Assembly (NCBI RefSeq): GCF_002153605.1
Contig: NZ_JOPG01000019.1
Coordinates: 1-61,859, forward strand
Source of the DNA: Acetobacter malorum
Lineage (GTDB): Bacteria; Pseudomonadota; Alphaproteobacteria; Acetobacterales; Acetobacteraceae
Direction: 5' to 3'
Length of the DNA: 61,859 nucleotides
A program made the translations under genes and the position numbers. Under the pieces are notes generated by a model, which did not search any database, was not told the DNA's origin, and saw nothing but the letters and a program-made list of their open reading frames with translations. This document shows positions 16,527 through 25,656 of the stretch, in pieces. Each line of letters opens with the position of its first letter. The first letter of the stretch is position 1.

Positions 16527-17768
16527 TTACAGCGCCGACATATGCAGGTAGAGAAGCTCCAGAAAATCAGCCAGAGATTTCAGGGGTTTTTTCTGTTCAA
16601 GGCAGTCTTTTGCAAAAAGGAGCGCGGCCTTCTGGCGTGTTGTGCGGGTGGACTGATCCGTCAGAACGGAAAAATCTGCAACATGTGCATAGCCAATGCT
16701 GCGGCGGATGATTTCTGCGGCACAGAATCCAGTCATATCCTGAAAAACATTCTGGATAAAAAGAGATTTTTCAAAATTCTGTGTCGATTTGTCTGTGGTC
16801 GCGTAATAGAGGGTTGAACGATCCTCAGCCCATTCTCTGTCCTGCCACAAGGCAAGGAAGCGTTTTTTGAAACTTGTCCAGAATGTCTGGATCATATCCA
16901 GATGGACAGCCTGACCAGCGCGATCGGGTGTGGCGAAAAGATTCAGGATAAGGTTGCCGACAAACAGGCCGGCATCAAACCCGATAGGCCCGTAGGTTGC
17001 AAATTCCCCGTCGATGATCCGGGTGTCGGTGCCTGTGGTCATGATGGAGCCTGTATGCAGGTCTCCATGCAGGAGGGCTTGCGGGGCACATAAAAAACGC
17101 AGACGCAGACTATCAATGCGCGCCTGTAAGGCCGGGCTTGTGCGCAAGGCGGCAACAATCGGGGTCAGCTGCGGGTCTGCCCAGTGGTTGCGCGGGTGGT
17201 CGTGGTAGGGGTCCGTCAGAACCAGATCGACCGTAATGCGGGTCAGGGTCTGGTTGCGGGCAAAACAGATCCGGCGGTCCATGATCTGTTCAAATGGTTC
17301 CGCCAGCAAGGATGTGGCGAACGTGCTGCGCGCGACGAAGTCACCCACCTGAGCGGCCACAGCGGGGTGATAGTGGCCTGCCATCATGGCGGTACGCATG
17401 ACAGTGTGGCCGGACAGGCTGGGAACAATCAGAATGAACTGCTCAGGGTCAAAATGCAGGCATTCGGTGGTCAGGTCCGGCACGTGTGGAAAGACGGCGC
17501 GCAGATAGGCGGCTTCAAAAAACGTGCGGTCCAGAGGCATTTTCCAGGCAGGGTCAACCCGCACATGCGGCAACGCCTGTTTCAGGCAGACACCTCCATC
17601 CGGGCCTTCCGCCACAAACACCATGTTGAGGTTGCCGTCACTGACTTCCCATACGCGCCATGTGTCTGATGTGCCGCCTAAACGTGCGGCAATGGCTGGG
17701 AGGGAGGCGAGGTAGGTCCGGACACCTTCAAGGTCCAGCGTGGTGTAAGGGGAAGAATGCGTCGTCAT
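16527..17768 (-). CDS. mtnK: S-methyl-5-thioribose kinase
   Basis: Cytosolic kinase that phosphorylates methylthioribose at C1 in recycling of methylthioadenosine. The 413-residue protein fits the MTR kinase family: WRVWEVSDGNLNMVFVAEG as the nucleotide loop, VCLKQALPHVRV with the Lys, MPLDRTFFEAAYL, the catalytic loop LLHGDLHTGSIM, the metal site IIDGEFATYGPIGFDAGLF, and the C-terminal AAEIIRRSIGYAHVADF. ATG 17768 gives MTTHSSPYTTLD; the frame is open a further 18 codons upstream. No mtnA or other methionine-salvage gene is in the window, and the next gene upstream on the same strand is rdgB, 105 bp away. Confidence 0.9.
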   Translation of the reverse strand: MTTHSSPYTTLDLEGVRTYLASLPAIAARLGGTSDTWRVWEVSDGNLNMVFVAEGPDGGVCLKQALPHVRVDPAWKMPLDRTFFEAAYLRAVFPHVPDLTTECLHFDPEQFILIVPSLSGHTVMRTAMMAGHYHPAVAAQVGDFVARSTFATSLLAEPFEQIMDRRICFARNQTLTRITVDLVLTDPYHDHPRNHWADPQLTPIVAALRTSPALQARIDSLRLRFLCAPQALLHGDLHTGSIMTTGTDTRIIDGEFATYGPIGFDAGLFVGNLILNLFATPDRAGQAVHLDMIQTFWTSFKKRFLALWQDREWAEDRSTLYYATTDKSTQNFEKSLFIQNVFQDMTGFCAAEIIRRSIGYAHVADFSVLTDQSTRTTRQKAALLFAKDCLEQKKPLKSLADFLELLYLHMSAL

Positions 17769-17873
17769 GGGGATTCTGTTTTTCCGGACGGTGTCATGCT
17801 GTGTGGGGTGAAGGTGGCCCACACAGCAAAGGAAACGGTCAGACAGAGCACAAGGCCCCGTCTGAAAAGCACC

Positions 17874-18473
17874 TTAATCCAGACAGGCTTCTTTGAAAGC
17901 CTTAAACGCGTGAGCGCGGTGGCTGATGGCGTTTTTCTCAGCCTCTTCCATTTCGGCAAAGGTCCGGTTTTCACCCGTGGGGGTAAAAATCGGGTCATAG
18001 CCATGACCTTTTTCACCACGCGGCGGCCAGGTGATGCTGCCATCTACACGGCCTTCAAAATTGCGGGTGGTGCCGTCTGGATAAGCGAGGCACAGCACGC
18101 AGATAAACCACGCATCGCGCTCGTCTGACCCAATGCCCTCTTCAATACGGGCCATGGCCGCAGGGAAGTCCTTGTTCGGGCCAGCCCAGCGGGCCGAATA
18201 AATGCCCGGAGCGCCCCCCAGTGCGCTGACGCACAGGCCGGAATCATCCGCCAGGGCGGGCAGGCCGGTGGCTTTGGCCGCAGCCAGAGCCTTCAGCGCC
18301 GCATTGCCGGCAAACGTGGTGGCGGTTTCTTCCGGTTCTGGCAGATTAAGGTCTCCGGCAGAGAGCACGGTGACGCCAAAATCCGCCAGCAGCGTGGAAA
18401 ACTCTGCCAGCTTGCCGGCATTATGGCTGGCCAGAACCAGTTTGCTGCCAGCCTCCAGTTTGCCGTGCGTCAT
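17874..18473 (-). CDS. rdgB: XTP/dITP diphosphatase (RdgB/HAM1)
   Basis: House-cleaning pyrophosphatase that hydrolyses non-canonical purine nucleotides (dITP, XTP) to monophosphates before they enter DNA. Signatures are [14 protein letters not shown] (SxNxxK), the catalytic loop [25 protein letters not shown] and [20 protein letters not shown], ending [10 protein letters not shown]. The 199 residues are family-typical, with the start at ATG 18473. It lies 1 bp downstream of rph on the same strand, the conserved rph-rdgB arrangement. Confidence 0.96.
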   Translation of the reverse strand: MTHGKLEAGSKLVLASHNAGKLAEFSTLLADFGVTVLSAGDLNLPEPEETATTFAGNAALKALAAAKATGLPALADDSGLCVSALGGAPGIYSARWAGPNKDFPAAMARIEEGIGSDERDAWFICVLCLAYPDGTTRNFEGRVDGSITWPPRGEKGHGYDPIFTPTGENRTFAEMEEAEKNAISHRAHAFKAFKEACLD

Positions 18474-18474
18474 G

Positions 18475-19203
18475 TTAGCGGTTCTCCGCCGTTTCAACGG
18501 CCAGTGTCTGGGCGTCAAACAGAACGGAGACGCCGGTGCGGGCCAGAGCAAACAGCTCGTTGAACGCATCTTCCGTGAACGGTGCGTCTTCCGCCGTGCC
18601 CTGAATTTCCACAATGCGACGGTCTGCGGTCAGCACAAAGTTGGTGTCGGCTGCGGCAGCGCTGTCTTCTTCATAGTCCAGATCCAGCACCGCGCCGGCT
18701 TTGGTCAGGCCGCAGGAGACGGCAGCAACCTGCCCACGCAGCGGCATGTGGCTCAGCACGTTTTTCGCAACAAGCTGACCAAGGGCCAGACGCAGGGCCA
18801 CCCATGCGCCGGTAATGGAGGCGCAGCGCGTGCCGCCATCGGCGTTCAGAACGTCACAATCCAGCGTGATGCTCATTTCACCCAGAGCGGCGAGATTCAC
18901 AACGGAGCGCAGGGAGCGGCCAATAAGGCGCTGGATTTCCTGCGTGCGGCCAGACTGTTTGCCCTTGGCGGCTTCACGGTTGCCACGGGTATGGGTCGCG
19001 CGGGGCAGCATGCCGTATTCCGCCGTAACCCAGCCGGTGCCTTTGCCGCGCAGGAAGGGGGGGACCCGGTTTTCAACACTGGCGACGCAGAGAACTTCCG
19101 TCCCCCCGACGCGGATCAGCGCCGAGCCTTCCGCGTGGCGGGCAAAGCCGGTTTCAATGGTGACGGGGCGCATCTGATTGGGCTGGCGGCCGGAGGGGCG
19201 CAT
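18475..19203 (-). CDS. rph: Ribonuclease PH
   Basis: Phosphorolytic 3'-exoribonuclease that trims tRNA 3' ends. The protein (242 residues) begins [20 protein letters not shown] and shows [73 protein letters not shown] and [17 protein letters not shown], all RNase PH signatures including the phosphate-binding Arg residues. Start ATG 19203 has the strong Shine-Dalgarno AAGGAGCTTCCC upstream. It is divergent from hrcA, with about 150 bp between them for both promoters. Confidence 0.96.
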   Translation of the reverse strand: MRPSGRQPNQMRPVTIETGFARHAEGSALIRVGGTEVLCVASVENRVPPFLRGKGTGWVTAEYGMLPRATHTRGNREAAKGKQSGRTQEIQRLIGRSLRSVVNLAALGEMSITLDCDVLNADGGTRCASITGAWVALRLALGQLVAKNVLSHMPLRGQVAAVSCGLTKAGAVLDLDYEEDSAAAADTNFVLTADRRIVEIQGTAEDAPFTEDAFNELFALARTGVSVLFDAQTLAVETAENR

Positions 19204-19353
19204 GGGAAGCTCCTTAAGAAAAACTATTCTCTGCACATAAAGCGCTTTTGGCGGGAGCGAAACCGTGCAGCCGTTTCATTGTTTTTCTTGTCATGCAGGG
19301 CGGAGATGCGCAGAAGCAGAAGAGTCCTGTTGTGAAGGAGGAGCCTGACCCTC

Positions 19354-20427
19354 ATGAAACGTGGTCTGCGACCTGCAAAACCCGTTCTGCCGCCGGGGCT
19401 GGATTCCCGGTCCGCCACCATTCTGCGTGAAATTGTGGAGGAATATGTGGCCAGTGGGGAGCCTGTGGGATCCCGCACGCTGTCCCGCAGGCTTGGGTTG
19501 CCGTTGTCTCCGGCCACCATCCGCAATGTCATGGCGTCCCTGACGGAAGCAGGCTTGCTGTTTTCTCCCCATACGTCAGCTGGACGCCTGCCGACGGAGG
19601 CGGGGCTGCGCCTGTTTGTGGATGGTCTGTTGCAGTTTGGCAGTCTCTCGGAAGAGGAGTGCCGGGCCATCGGGCAGTCGCTGGAAGCACGGGGGCGCTC
19701 CTTGCAGGATACGCTGACGGAAGCGTCTTCTCTGCTTTCCGGCATGTCGGACGCGGCAGGTCTGGTGATTGCGCCAAAAGGTGAGGGTGGCGTCAAACAT
19801 ATTGAATTTGTGGCACTCGGCGGCAACAGGGCACTGGTGGTGCTGGTGGGCACGGACGGGCATGTGGAAAATCGGGTGATTGAAACGCCCGTCGGCATGC
19901 CGCCTTCTGCACTGGTGGAAGCCGCAAACTATCTGAATGCCCACACAATCGGGGCAACCCTGCCGGACCTGCGGGAGCGGGTGGGGGCGGATATTGCCGA
20001 AAACCGCAGTGCGCTCGATCAGCTGACCGCCGACGTGGTGGAAAGTGGTCTGGCGATATGGGGTGGCGGTGGCGACGAGCGTGGCGGCACCCTGATTATT
20101 CGCGGGCAGGGCAAATTACTGTCGGATGTGGACGGACAGGAGCGTCTGCTGGCCATTCAGGCGTTGTTTGACCGGCTGGAGCGGCAGGAAACCATGCTGC
20201 GTCTGCTGGAATTAGCGGAACATTCAGAAGGCGTGCGTATCTTTATTGGTGCGGAAAGCGGGCTGTTTGGCGGCACCGGCATGTCCATGGTCGTGGCTCC
20301 GGCCCGGAACGAGGCCAACCGGATTGTAGGCGCGATTGGCGTGATTGGCCCCACACGGATCAATTACGGTCGGATTGTCCCGGTTGTGGATTATACGGCG
20401 CGTTTTTTGGGTGAAATGCTCGGTTAA
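19354..20427 (+). CDS. hrcA: Heat-inducible transcription repressor HrcA
   Basis: Repressor that binds CIRCE operators of chaperonin genes and depends on GroEL for activity. The N-terminal winged helix reads LREIVEEYVASGEPVGSRTLSRR and LSPATIRNVMASLTEAGLL, followed by HTSAGRLPTEAGLRLFVDGLL. The C-terminal GAF-like part includes VGTDGHVENRVI and FIGAESGLFGGTGMSMV, ending in INYGRIVPVVDYTARFLGEML. The 357 residues are typical. ATG 19354 follows GGAGGAG. No grpE or dnaK follows and I see no CIRCE repeat nearby, so it probably acts on targets elsewhere. Confidence 0.93.
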   Translation: MKRGLRPAKPVLPPGLDSRSATILREIVEEYVASGEPVGSRTLSRRLGLPLSPATIRNVMASLTEAGLLFSPHTSAGRLPTEAGLRLFVDGLLQFGSLSEEECRAIGQSLEARGRSLQDTLTEASSLLSGMSDAAGLVIAPKGEGGVKHIEFVALGGNRALVVLVGTDGHVENRVIETPVGMPPSALVEAANYLNAHTIGATLPDLRERVGADIAENRSALDQLTADVVESGLAIWGGGGDERGGTLIIRGQGKLLSDVDGQERLLAIQALFDRLERQETMLRLLELAEHSEGVRIFIGAESGLFGGTGMSMVVAPARNEANRIVGAIGVIGPTRINYGRIVPVVDYTARFLGEMLG

Positions 20428-20506
20428 AGGCAAAATTCGCCATCATCTGGTCAGGAAGAGCGACGAGACTGGAGACGACAGCGCATGAGAATGGTAAAGG
20501 ACCTGC

Positions 20507-23275
20507 ATGACAAGAACTCCGTCTTCTGGTGAACCCGGGTCTTCTTCCAATAATAATGAGGGAAGAGACTCATCTTCCCGACATGGTCCCGCATGGCGCA
20601 GGCCGCGTTTCCGCCAGTGGCGGGGGCTGCTTGGCACCGTCGCGGCTCTGGCGCTGGTGGGCACCACGGGGGCCGTCGTCCTCATCTGGACCCAGTACGA
20701 AGGGATTGTGGCCGATCTGCCAACGGTTGAAGGGCTGCGCACCTATCAGCCACCGGTGATGAGCCGCCTTTATGCGTCGGATGACCGGCTGATTGCCGAA
20801 CTGGCGGATGAACGCCGCGTGTTTGTGCCCTCCAGCGCGATCCCTGACCGGGTGAAGAACGCCTTTATTGCGGCGGAAGACCAGAAGTTCTGGAGCCATA
20901 AGGGCGTGGACCCCATGGCTATTGCCCGTGCGGGTCTGACAGATCTGACGCGCGGCAAGGGACGCAGGCCGATTGGCGCCTCCACCATCACGCAGCAGGT
21001 GGCGCGTGTCATGCTGCTGGGCAGTAATGCGGTTTCCATGAAGCGAAAGGCCAAGGAAGCCTTTCTCGCTATGCGGATTGAGCAGGTTCTGCCCAAGGAA
21101 AAGATTCTCGAAATCTATCTGAATGAAATTTATCTGGGCAGCGGTGCCTACGGGATTGGCGCTGCGGCGCAGACCTACTTCAATAAACCGCTGGATCAGC
21201 TAGATGATGCGGAAGCCGCTTTCCTCGGTGCGCTGCCCAAGTCTCCGACCAATTACAACCCGGTTCGCTTCCCCGAGGCCGCGCGTGGCCGACGGAACTG
21301 GGTGCTGGAACGCATGGCGGAGACCGGCGCGCTGACGCATGAAGCAGCCCGCGCGGCCGAGGCCGAACCGCTGATCCCGCATACGTTTGTGCGCCCCGGC
21401 CCGGCCCCCGGTTCCGAGTGGTTTGCCGAGGAAGTGCGCCGTCAGCTTCTGGAAAAATATGGTCAGGACATGACCATGCAGGGCGGACTGGATGTGCACA
21501 CCAGTCTGGACCCTTCCCTTCAGCTGACAGCACAGACTGTGCTGCGGCAGGGACTGATGGCGTATGACCGCGCACATGGTGGCTGGCGTGGGCCGGTCAA
21601 GCATCTGCAAACTGTCAGTGCCTCTTCGTCTCAGGAAGAATGGGTTGCGGCACTCAATGCGGAAGCTGTGCCGCTTGGCATGCTGGACCAGTGGCGTCTG
21701 GCCGTGGTGCTGGACCCGGCACATGGGCGTGTCGGCTGGCTGGAAGGCGCTGTTGTGCGTCGTGTGGCCGCCATGCAGGGCGGAACACCCCAGACGGGTG
21801 AGATTCAGGACCGTGATCTGGCATGGACCCGGCGCTTCCGGTTGCTGAAAGCCGGCGATCTGGTGATGGTTGAACCACAGGCCGGAAGCAGTCGCGTCGC
21901 CCTGATGCAGGTGCCGCATGTTGAAGGGGCCGTAGTCACGCTGAATGCCCGCACCGGGCGCGTTCTGGCGCTGGTGGGCGGCTGGTCGTTCCAGACCTCA
22001 CAGTTTGACCGCGCGACGCAGGCGCTGCGTCAGCCCGGTTCTTCCTTCAAGCCGTTTGTCTATTTGCAGGCGATGGAACAGGGCATCTCGCCCTCGCAGT
22101 CGTTTGACGATTCGCCGGTGTCGTATGGCACATGGCACCCGAACAACTATGAGAAGGATTTCTGGGGCCCGACCTCTCTGCATGACGCCCTGCGGGAGTC
22201 CCGCAATCTGGTGACCATCCGTCTGGCGGCCCATATCGGCATCAAGAACGTGGCGGATCTGGCGACCCGAATCGGGCTGGTGGATTCCATGCCGCATGTG
22301 CTGCCCGCAGCGCTGGGGGCTGTGGAAACCACCGTGCTGAAAGAAGCCGGAGCCTATGCCTCGCTGGCGGCAGGTGGCCGGAAAGTCACCCCGACGCTGA
22401 TTGATGATGTGCAGGACCGTGAAGGCCATGTGATCTGGCGGCCGGAGGGCATTTCTCTGGTGTCCGCCTCTGCGCAGACGGGGGATGCTGCGGCAACGCC
22501 GCCCGCGCCCGGTCAGCCTTCAGATGCCGATGCCATTTTCCCCGATGCCCCCAAGGGGCAGGACGCGGCAAAGGCTCCCGCTCCGGCCGCAGCGCCTGTG
22601 CAGGATAATGCCGTAAAAATTATCATGCCGGGACAGGACGAGATTCCGGAAGTGCAGGATAATCGCCCGCGTGTGGCCTCAGAGCAGAGTGCCTTCCAGA
22701 TCACAACCATGCTGCAGGACGTGATCCGCCGCGGCACCGGCATGCAGGCTGGCAAGGGGATTGAGAACCCTGTGGCCGGTAAAACCGGCACCAGTCAGAA
22801 CTTTAATGATGCATGGTTTGCAGGCTACTCGCCTGATCTGGTGACGGTCGTGTGGATCGGGTTTGATACGCCGGAGTCACTGGGCAAGAACGAAACCGGT
22901 GGGGCTATTGCCGGTCCGATCTGGAACAAGGTGATGAAAACCGCGCTTGAAGGCCGCCCGAAGCTGGATTTTGCCGCGCCGGAGGGTGTCACGCTGGTGC
23001 GGTATGACACGGGCCGGGGTGTGGCGATTGATGCCTTTAAACCGGGCCAAATTCCGGGGGTCAGTGTCAGTCTGGCAGATAACGGGGCCTCGCATGAGCT
23101 GACGGCGGCGGATACGGGTGCGGAAAACATGCCGGATTCGGAAAGTGATATGGCGGCCGGTGCCGGCCAGTCTGGCCCTGGGGCAGCCAGCCCCGGTCAG
23201 GCAGCAACACCGGGTGCAGCAAAAGCGCCCCCTGCCGCGTCCGGGGGTGACATTGGCATGGGCGGCCTTTATTGA
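20507..23275 (+). CDS. mrcA: Penicillin-binding protein 1A (bifunctional peptidoglycan synthase)
   Basis: Inner-membrane class A PBP that polymerises glycan strands and cross-links peptides. The protein (922 residues) has a hydrophilic cytoplasmic N-terminus, one membrane anchor (LLGTVAALALVGTTGAVVLIW), and a transglycosylase domain with AAEDQKFWSHKGVDPMAI, GASTITQQVARVMLL, KILEIYLNEIYLGSGAYG and EAAFLGALPKSP. The transpeptidase has SxxK in RQPGSSFKPFVYL, SRN and KTGTSQNFNDAW. An OB-like insertion with KAGDLVMVEPQ is present, and a Pro/Ala/Gly-rich tail ends the protein. Located between hrcA and prfB on the same strand. Confidence 0.95.
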   Translation: MTRTPSSGEPGSSSNNNEGRDSSSRHGPAWRRPRFRQWRGLLGTVAALALVGTTGAVVLIWTQYEGIVADLPTVEGLRTYQPPVMSRLYASDDRLIAELADERRVFVPSSAIPDRVKNAFIAAEDQKFWSHKGVDPMAIARAGLTDLTRGKGRRPIGASTITQQVARVMLLGSNAVSMKRKAKEAFLAMRIEQVLPKEKILEIYLNEIYLGSGAYGIGAAAQTYFNKPLDQLDDAEAAFLGALPKSPTNYNPVRFPEAARGRRNWVLERMAETGALTHEAARAAEAEPLIPHTFVRPGPAPGSEWFAEEVRRQLLEKYGQDMTMQGGLDVHTSLDPSLQLTAQTVLRQGLMAYDRAHGGWRGPVKHLQTVSASSSQEEWVAALNAEAVPLGMLDQWRLAVVLDPAHGRVGWLEGAVVRRVAAMQGGTPQTGEIQDRDLAWTRRFRLLKAGDLVMVEPQAGSSRVALMQVPHVEGAVVTLNARTGRVLALVGGWSFQTSQFDRATQALRQPGSSFKPFVYLQAMEQGISPSQSFDDSPVSYGTWHPNNYEKDFWGPTSLHDALRESRNLVTIRLAAHIGIKNVADLATRIGLVDSMPHVLPAALGAVETTVLKEAGAYASLAAGGRKVTPTLIDDVQDREGHVIWRPEGISLVSASAQTGDAAATPPAPGQPSDADAIFPDAPKGQDAAKAPAPAAAPVQDNAVKIIMPGQDEIPEVQDNRPRVASEQSAFQITTMLQDVIRRGTGMQAGKGIENPVAGKTGTSQNFNDAWFAGYSPDLVTVVWIGFDTPESLGKNETGGAIAGPIWNKVMKTALEGRPKLDFAAPEGVTLVRYDTGRGVAIDAFKPGQIPGVSVSLADNGASHELTAADTGAENMPDSESDMAAGAGQSGPGAASPGQAATPGAAKAPPAASGGDIGMGGLY

Positions 23276-23325
23276 GGCCGTTCACACGTAAGAATTTTAT
23301 AAAGACCTGATGGAGAGACGGCCCG

Positions 23326-24457
23326 ATGTCGGCTGAGACAGAAGCCCTTAATGACCAGATCAAGCAGTCGGTGGCACTGCTGAGGAGGCATCTTTAACTG
23401 GGATGTCGCCCAGGCCCGACTTGCCGAACTGAACAACCGGGCAGAAGACCCGGACTTGTGGAATGATTCCGACGCTGCCCAGAAACTGATGCGCGAGCGC
23501 ACTCTGCTGGCCGGGCAGGTGGAAGGCGTGCAGAAGCTGGAAACCAGTGTGCAGGACGCCTGTGAACTGGTGGAACTGGCGGAAGCGGAAGGGGATGCAG
23601 AGGTTGTGGCGGAAGCCACGGCAGCCCTGAAGGCGCTGGCGGAAGAAGCCAAACGCCGTGAGACGGAAAGCCTCTTGTCTGGCGAAGCGGATAGCAATGA
23701 CTGCTATCTGGAAGTCAACGCCGGTGCAGGCGGGACGGAAGCGCAGGACTGGGCAGAAATGATGCTGCGCATGTACACCCGCTGGGCGGAAGCTCATGGG
23801 TACAAAGTCACGCTGATGGAAAGCTCGGAAGGTGAACAGGCCGGGTTGAAGTCCGCCACCATTCTGGTTTCTGGCCCGAATGCTTATGGCTGGCTGAAAA
23901 CCGAGGCCGGGGTGCATCGTCTGGTGCGTATTTCCCCGTTTGATGCCGCCGCCCGCCGCCAGACCTCCTTTGCGTCTGTCTGGGTCTATCCGGTGATTGA
24001 CGATTCGATCGAGATTGAAGTGAACGATTCCGACCTGAAGGTGGATACGTTCCGCGCTTCTGGTGCAGGTGGTCAGCACGTCAACAAGACCGACTCGGCC
24101 ATTCGTATTACCCATATGCCCACCGGCATTGTGGTGGCGTGTCAGACCGATCGTTCCCAGCATCGCAACCGTGCAACGGCCATGCAGATGCTGCGCGCAC
24201 GCCTGTATGAAGCGGAACTGCAAAAGCGTGAGGCTGCTGCCGCTGCGACGGAAGCCGCCAAGACAGACATCGGCTGGGGGCACCAGATCCGCTCTTACGT
24301 TCTGGCTCCGTATCAGATGGTGAAGGATCTGCGCACCAACGTGGAAACAGGGAACCCCAGCGCTGTGCTGGATGGGGATCTGGATGCGTTCATGGCGGCG
24401 GCTCTTGCGGCCCGGGTGGGCGCTACCCGGTCTGAAGCGAGTGCCAACGCGCAATAA
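23326..24457 (+). CDS. prfB: Peptide chain release factor 2, made by +1 programmed frameshift
   Basis: Class I release factor that terminates translation at UGA and UAA. Translation starts at ATG 23326 ([15 protein letters not shown]), runs 23 codons to CTT, meets an in-frame TAA at 23395-23397, and must shift +1 to continue at AAC 23396 for 353 more codons (about 376 residues in total). Family motifs lie in the second frame: the GGQ loop [17 protein letters not shown], the peptide-anticodon-like region around [13 protein letters not shown], and [19 protein letters not shown] [20 protein letters not shown] start inside the second frame (GTG 23456) would remove the conserved N-terminal helices. 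A strong terminator follows. Confidence 0.94.
23383..23398 (+). promoter_or_regulatory. prfB +1 recoding site with UAA as the in-frame stop
   Basis: AGGAGG (23383-23388), a Shine-Dalgarno-like stimulator, lies exactly 3 bases before the slippery CTT (23392-23394), as in known RF2 sites. The following zero-frame codon is TAA (23395-23397) and then C. Known RF2 sites normally have TGA C here. The +1 frame resumes with AAC TGG GAT GTC, whereas the usual sequence would give GAC TGG GAT. Confidence 0.9.
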
Positions 24458-24478
24458 ACTGCACGTTTGTGACGGGTT

Positions 24479-24510
24479 AAAAAACGGGCCTCTTCGGGGC
24501 CCGTTTTTTT
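24479..24510 (+). terminator. Intrinsic terminator after prfB
   Basis: CGGGCC (24485-24490) pairs with GGCCCG (24498-24503), flanked by an A-run (24479-24484) and a T-run (24504-24510). The hairpin can extend inward by two more pairs. Confidence 0.92.
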
Positions 24511-24911
24511 ATATTGCGTGGATAGGGGGAACCACGACAGATTCAGGAACGTTACAAAGAATTTTTTTTTAAATAAGACTGGGTTCAAAACAGGCAAAGA
24601 CGCGCCTGTTTTCGGGGCATCTTCACCAAAAGTGGCTTTTTTCTGCGGATTTGTGTGATGTGCCTGTTTTATAAGCCTTATGCTGACAAACAAGGCAGCG
24701 TTCATTTTCGATCAAGAACATTCTTGACATATTTGCTGTCAAATTGCCCAATCAGGGTCAGGAAGATGGCAGCCATGCAGCTCTGTCAGTCTATTCCAGT
24801 GCTGAGGCACGAAATGTTGGTGCAGGGCCATCAGTTTTTGATGCCATAGATCAGGTGATGGCGCTGGCCAGTGTTTCTTTGGCTGGCGTGGAAGAAGGAG
24901 GATGTAGAAAT
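24511..24911 (+). promoter_or_regulatory. Long AT-rich upstream region of the ton cluster
   Basis: No gene is recognised in this 400-bp stretch between the prfB terminator and tonB. It is locally AT-rich (for example GAATTTTTTTTTAAATAAG near 24571). It contains a perfect dyad TCAAGAA-CA-TTCTTGA at 24712-24727 overlapping a TTGACA (24724-24729) that could be a -35 element, and two near-identical TGCTGxCAAA motifs (24681-24690 and 24735-24744). No clear Fur box was found. The tonB ribosome-binding site GAAGGAGGA lies at its right end. Confidence 0.5.
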
Positions 24912-25622
24912 ATGAAGGACCACGCGCAACAGCAACAGAGTCCGGTGCGCTTTGTCATCGGAACAGGAGCTGTTGTCGGTGTTGTTGCTCTGCTGGTTGT
25001 GATTCTGCTGCATCTTTTGGCGGTTATGGGACTTATGTACGGCATGGGAACGTCTGCGAGCGTTCCGGTTACGCATCCGCCGATCAAGACCAGAATTCTG
25101 CCACCACCGCCACCACCACCGCCCCCACCGCCGCCGCCGCCGCCGCCGCCAGTCATGACGGTTCCGCCGCCGCCGTATATTCCTCCGCCGAAGATACAGC
25201 TGCCGCCGCCGCCGAAGCCGCCGATTAAGCATGTGGCCCGGACGCCGCCCAAACAGGCGACGCCCCCGCAGACGACAACGGCTCCGGCACCGCCCGTCTC
25301 GAGCGAACCGGCATCCACTGCGGCACCGTCCAACTCGCCGGATACTTCGGCTGGTACATCGCCGCTGAACAACGCCCGGCCCGTCTATCCGCCTGATATG
25401 GAGGAAGACAATATTGAAGGCCGTGTGACTGTTGCATGTGATGTGGAGACAACGGGGATGACGAGCAATTGTTCTGTTCAGTCCGTGCAGGGGGGACAAT
25501 CCTTCGCGCAGGCTGCTCTGGATTACGTTCACAAGGCCCGGTATCGCCCGGCCATGAAGAACGGTGCGCCCGTCAAGGAGCTTCACAAGGTGTATGTGAT
25601 CAGGTTCAGACTGGATGACTGA
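24912..25622 (+). CDS. tonB: TonB family energy transducer
   Basis: Periplasm-spanning protein that couples the ExbB/ExbD proton motor to TonB-dependent outer-membrane receptors (iron chelates, cofactors). Residues 1-12 are cytoplasmic, followed by one membrane segment (VIGTGAVVGVVALLVVILLHL). A long Pro-rich rod includes 17 consecutive prolines, then PPKIQLPPPPKPPIKH. The C-terminal TonB fold reads ARPVYPPDMEEDNIEGRVTVACDVETTG and FAQAALDYVHKARYRPAMKNGAPV. Start ATG 24912 follows GAAGGAGGATG. The 236 residues fit the family. It is followed in order by exbB, exbD, exbD and a TPR protein. Confidence 0.93.
   Translation: MKDHAQQQQSPVRFVIGTGAVVGVVALLVVILLHLLAVMGLMYGMGTSASVPVTHPPIKTRILPPPPPPPPPPPPPPPPPVMTVPPPPYIPPPKIQLPPPPKPPIKHVARTPPKQATPPQTTTAPAPPVSSEPASTAAPSNSPDTSAGTSPLNNARPVYPPDMEEDNIEGRVTVACDVETTGMTSNCSVQSVQGGQSFAQAALDYVHKARYRPAMKNGAPVKELHKVYVIRFRLDD
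25101..25151 (+). repeat. Polyproline-coding CCN tract in tonB
   Basis: Seventeen consecutive Pro codons (CCA/CCG/CCC), ending with seven CCG units and one CCA. The CCG run is a potential slippage site; changes by one unit stay in frame. Confidence 0.9.
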
Positions 25623-25656
25623 TCCCGGCGTTTAGCCGAACTCTGCAGAAAACTGT

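Noticed and set aside
19204..19353. CIRCE operator between rph and hrcA
   Set aside because: No TTAGCACTC-N9-GAGTGCTAA-like repeat is present.
23456..24457. prfB as an unshifted ORF starting at GTG 23456
   Set aside because: The upstream ATG, SD-like AGGAGG and CTT slip site are all in canonical spacing, and the unshifted form would lose the conserved N-terminus.
24511..24911. Fur box upstream of tonB
   Set aside because: No GATAAT-type hexamer array was found; only the unrelated TCAAGAA dyad.
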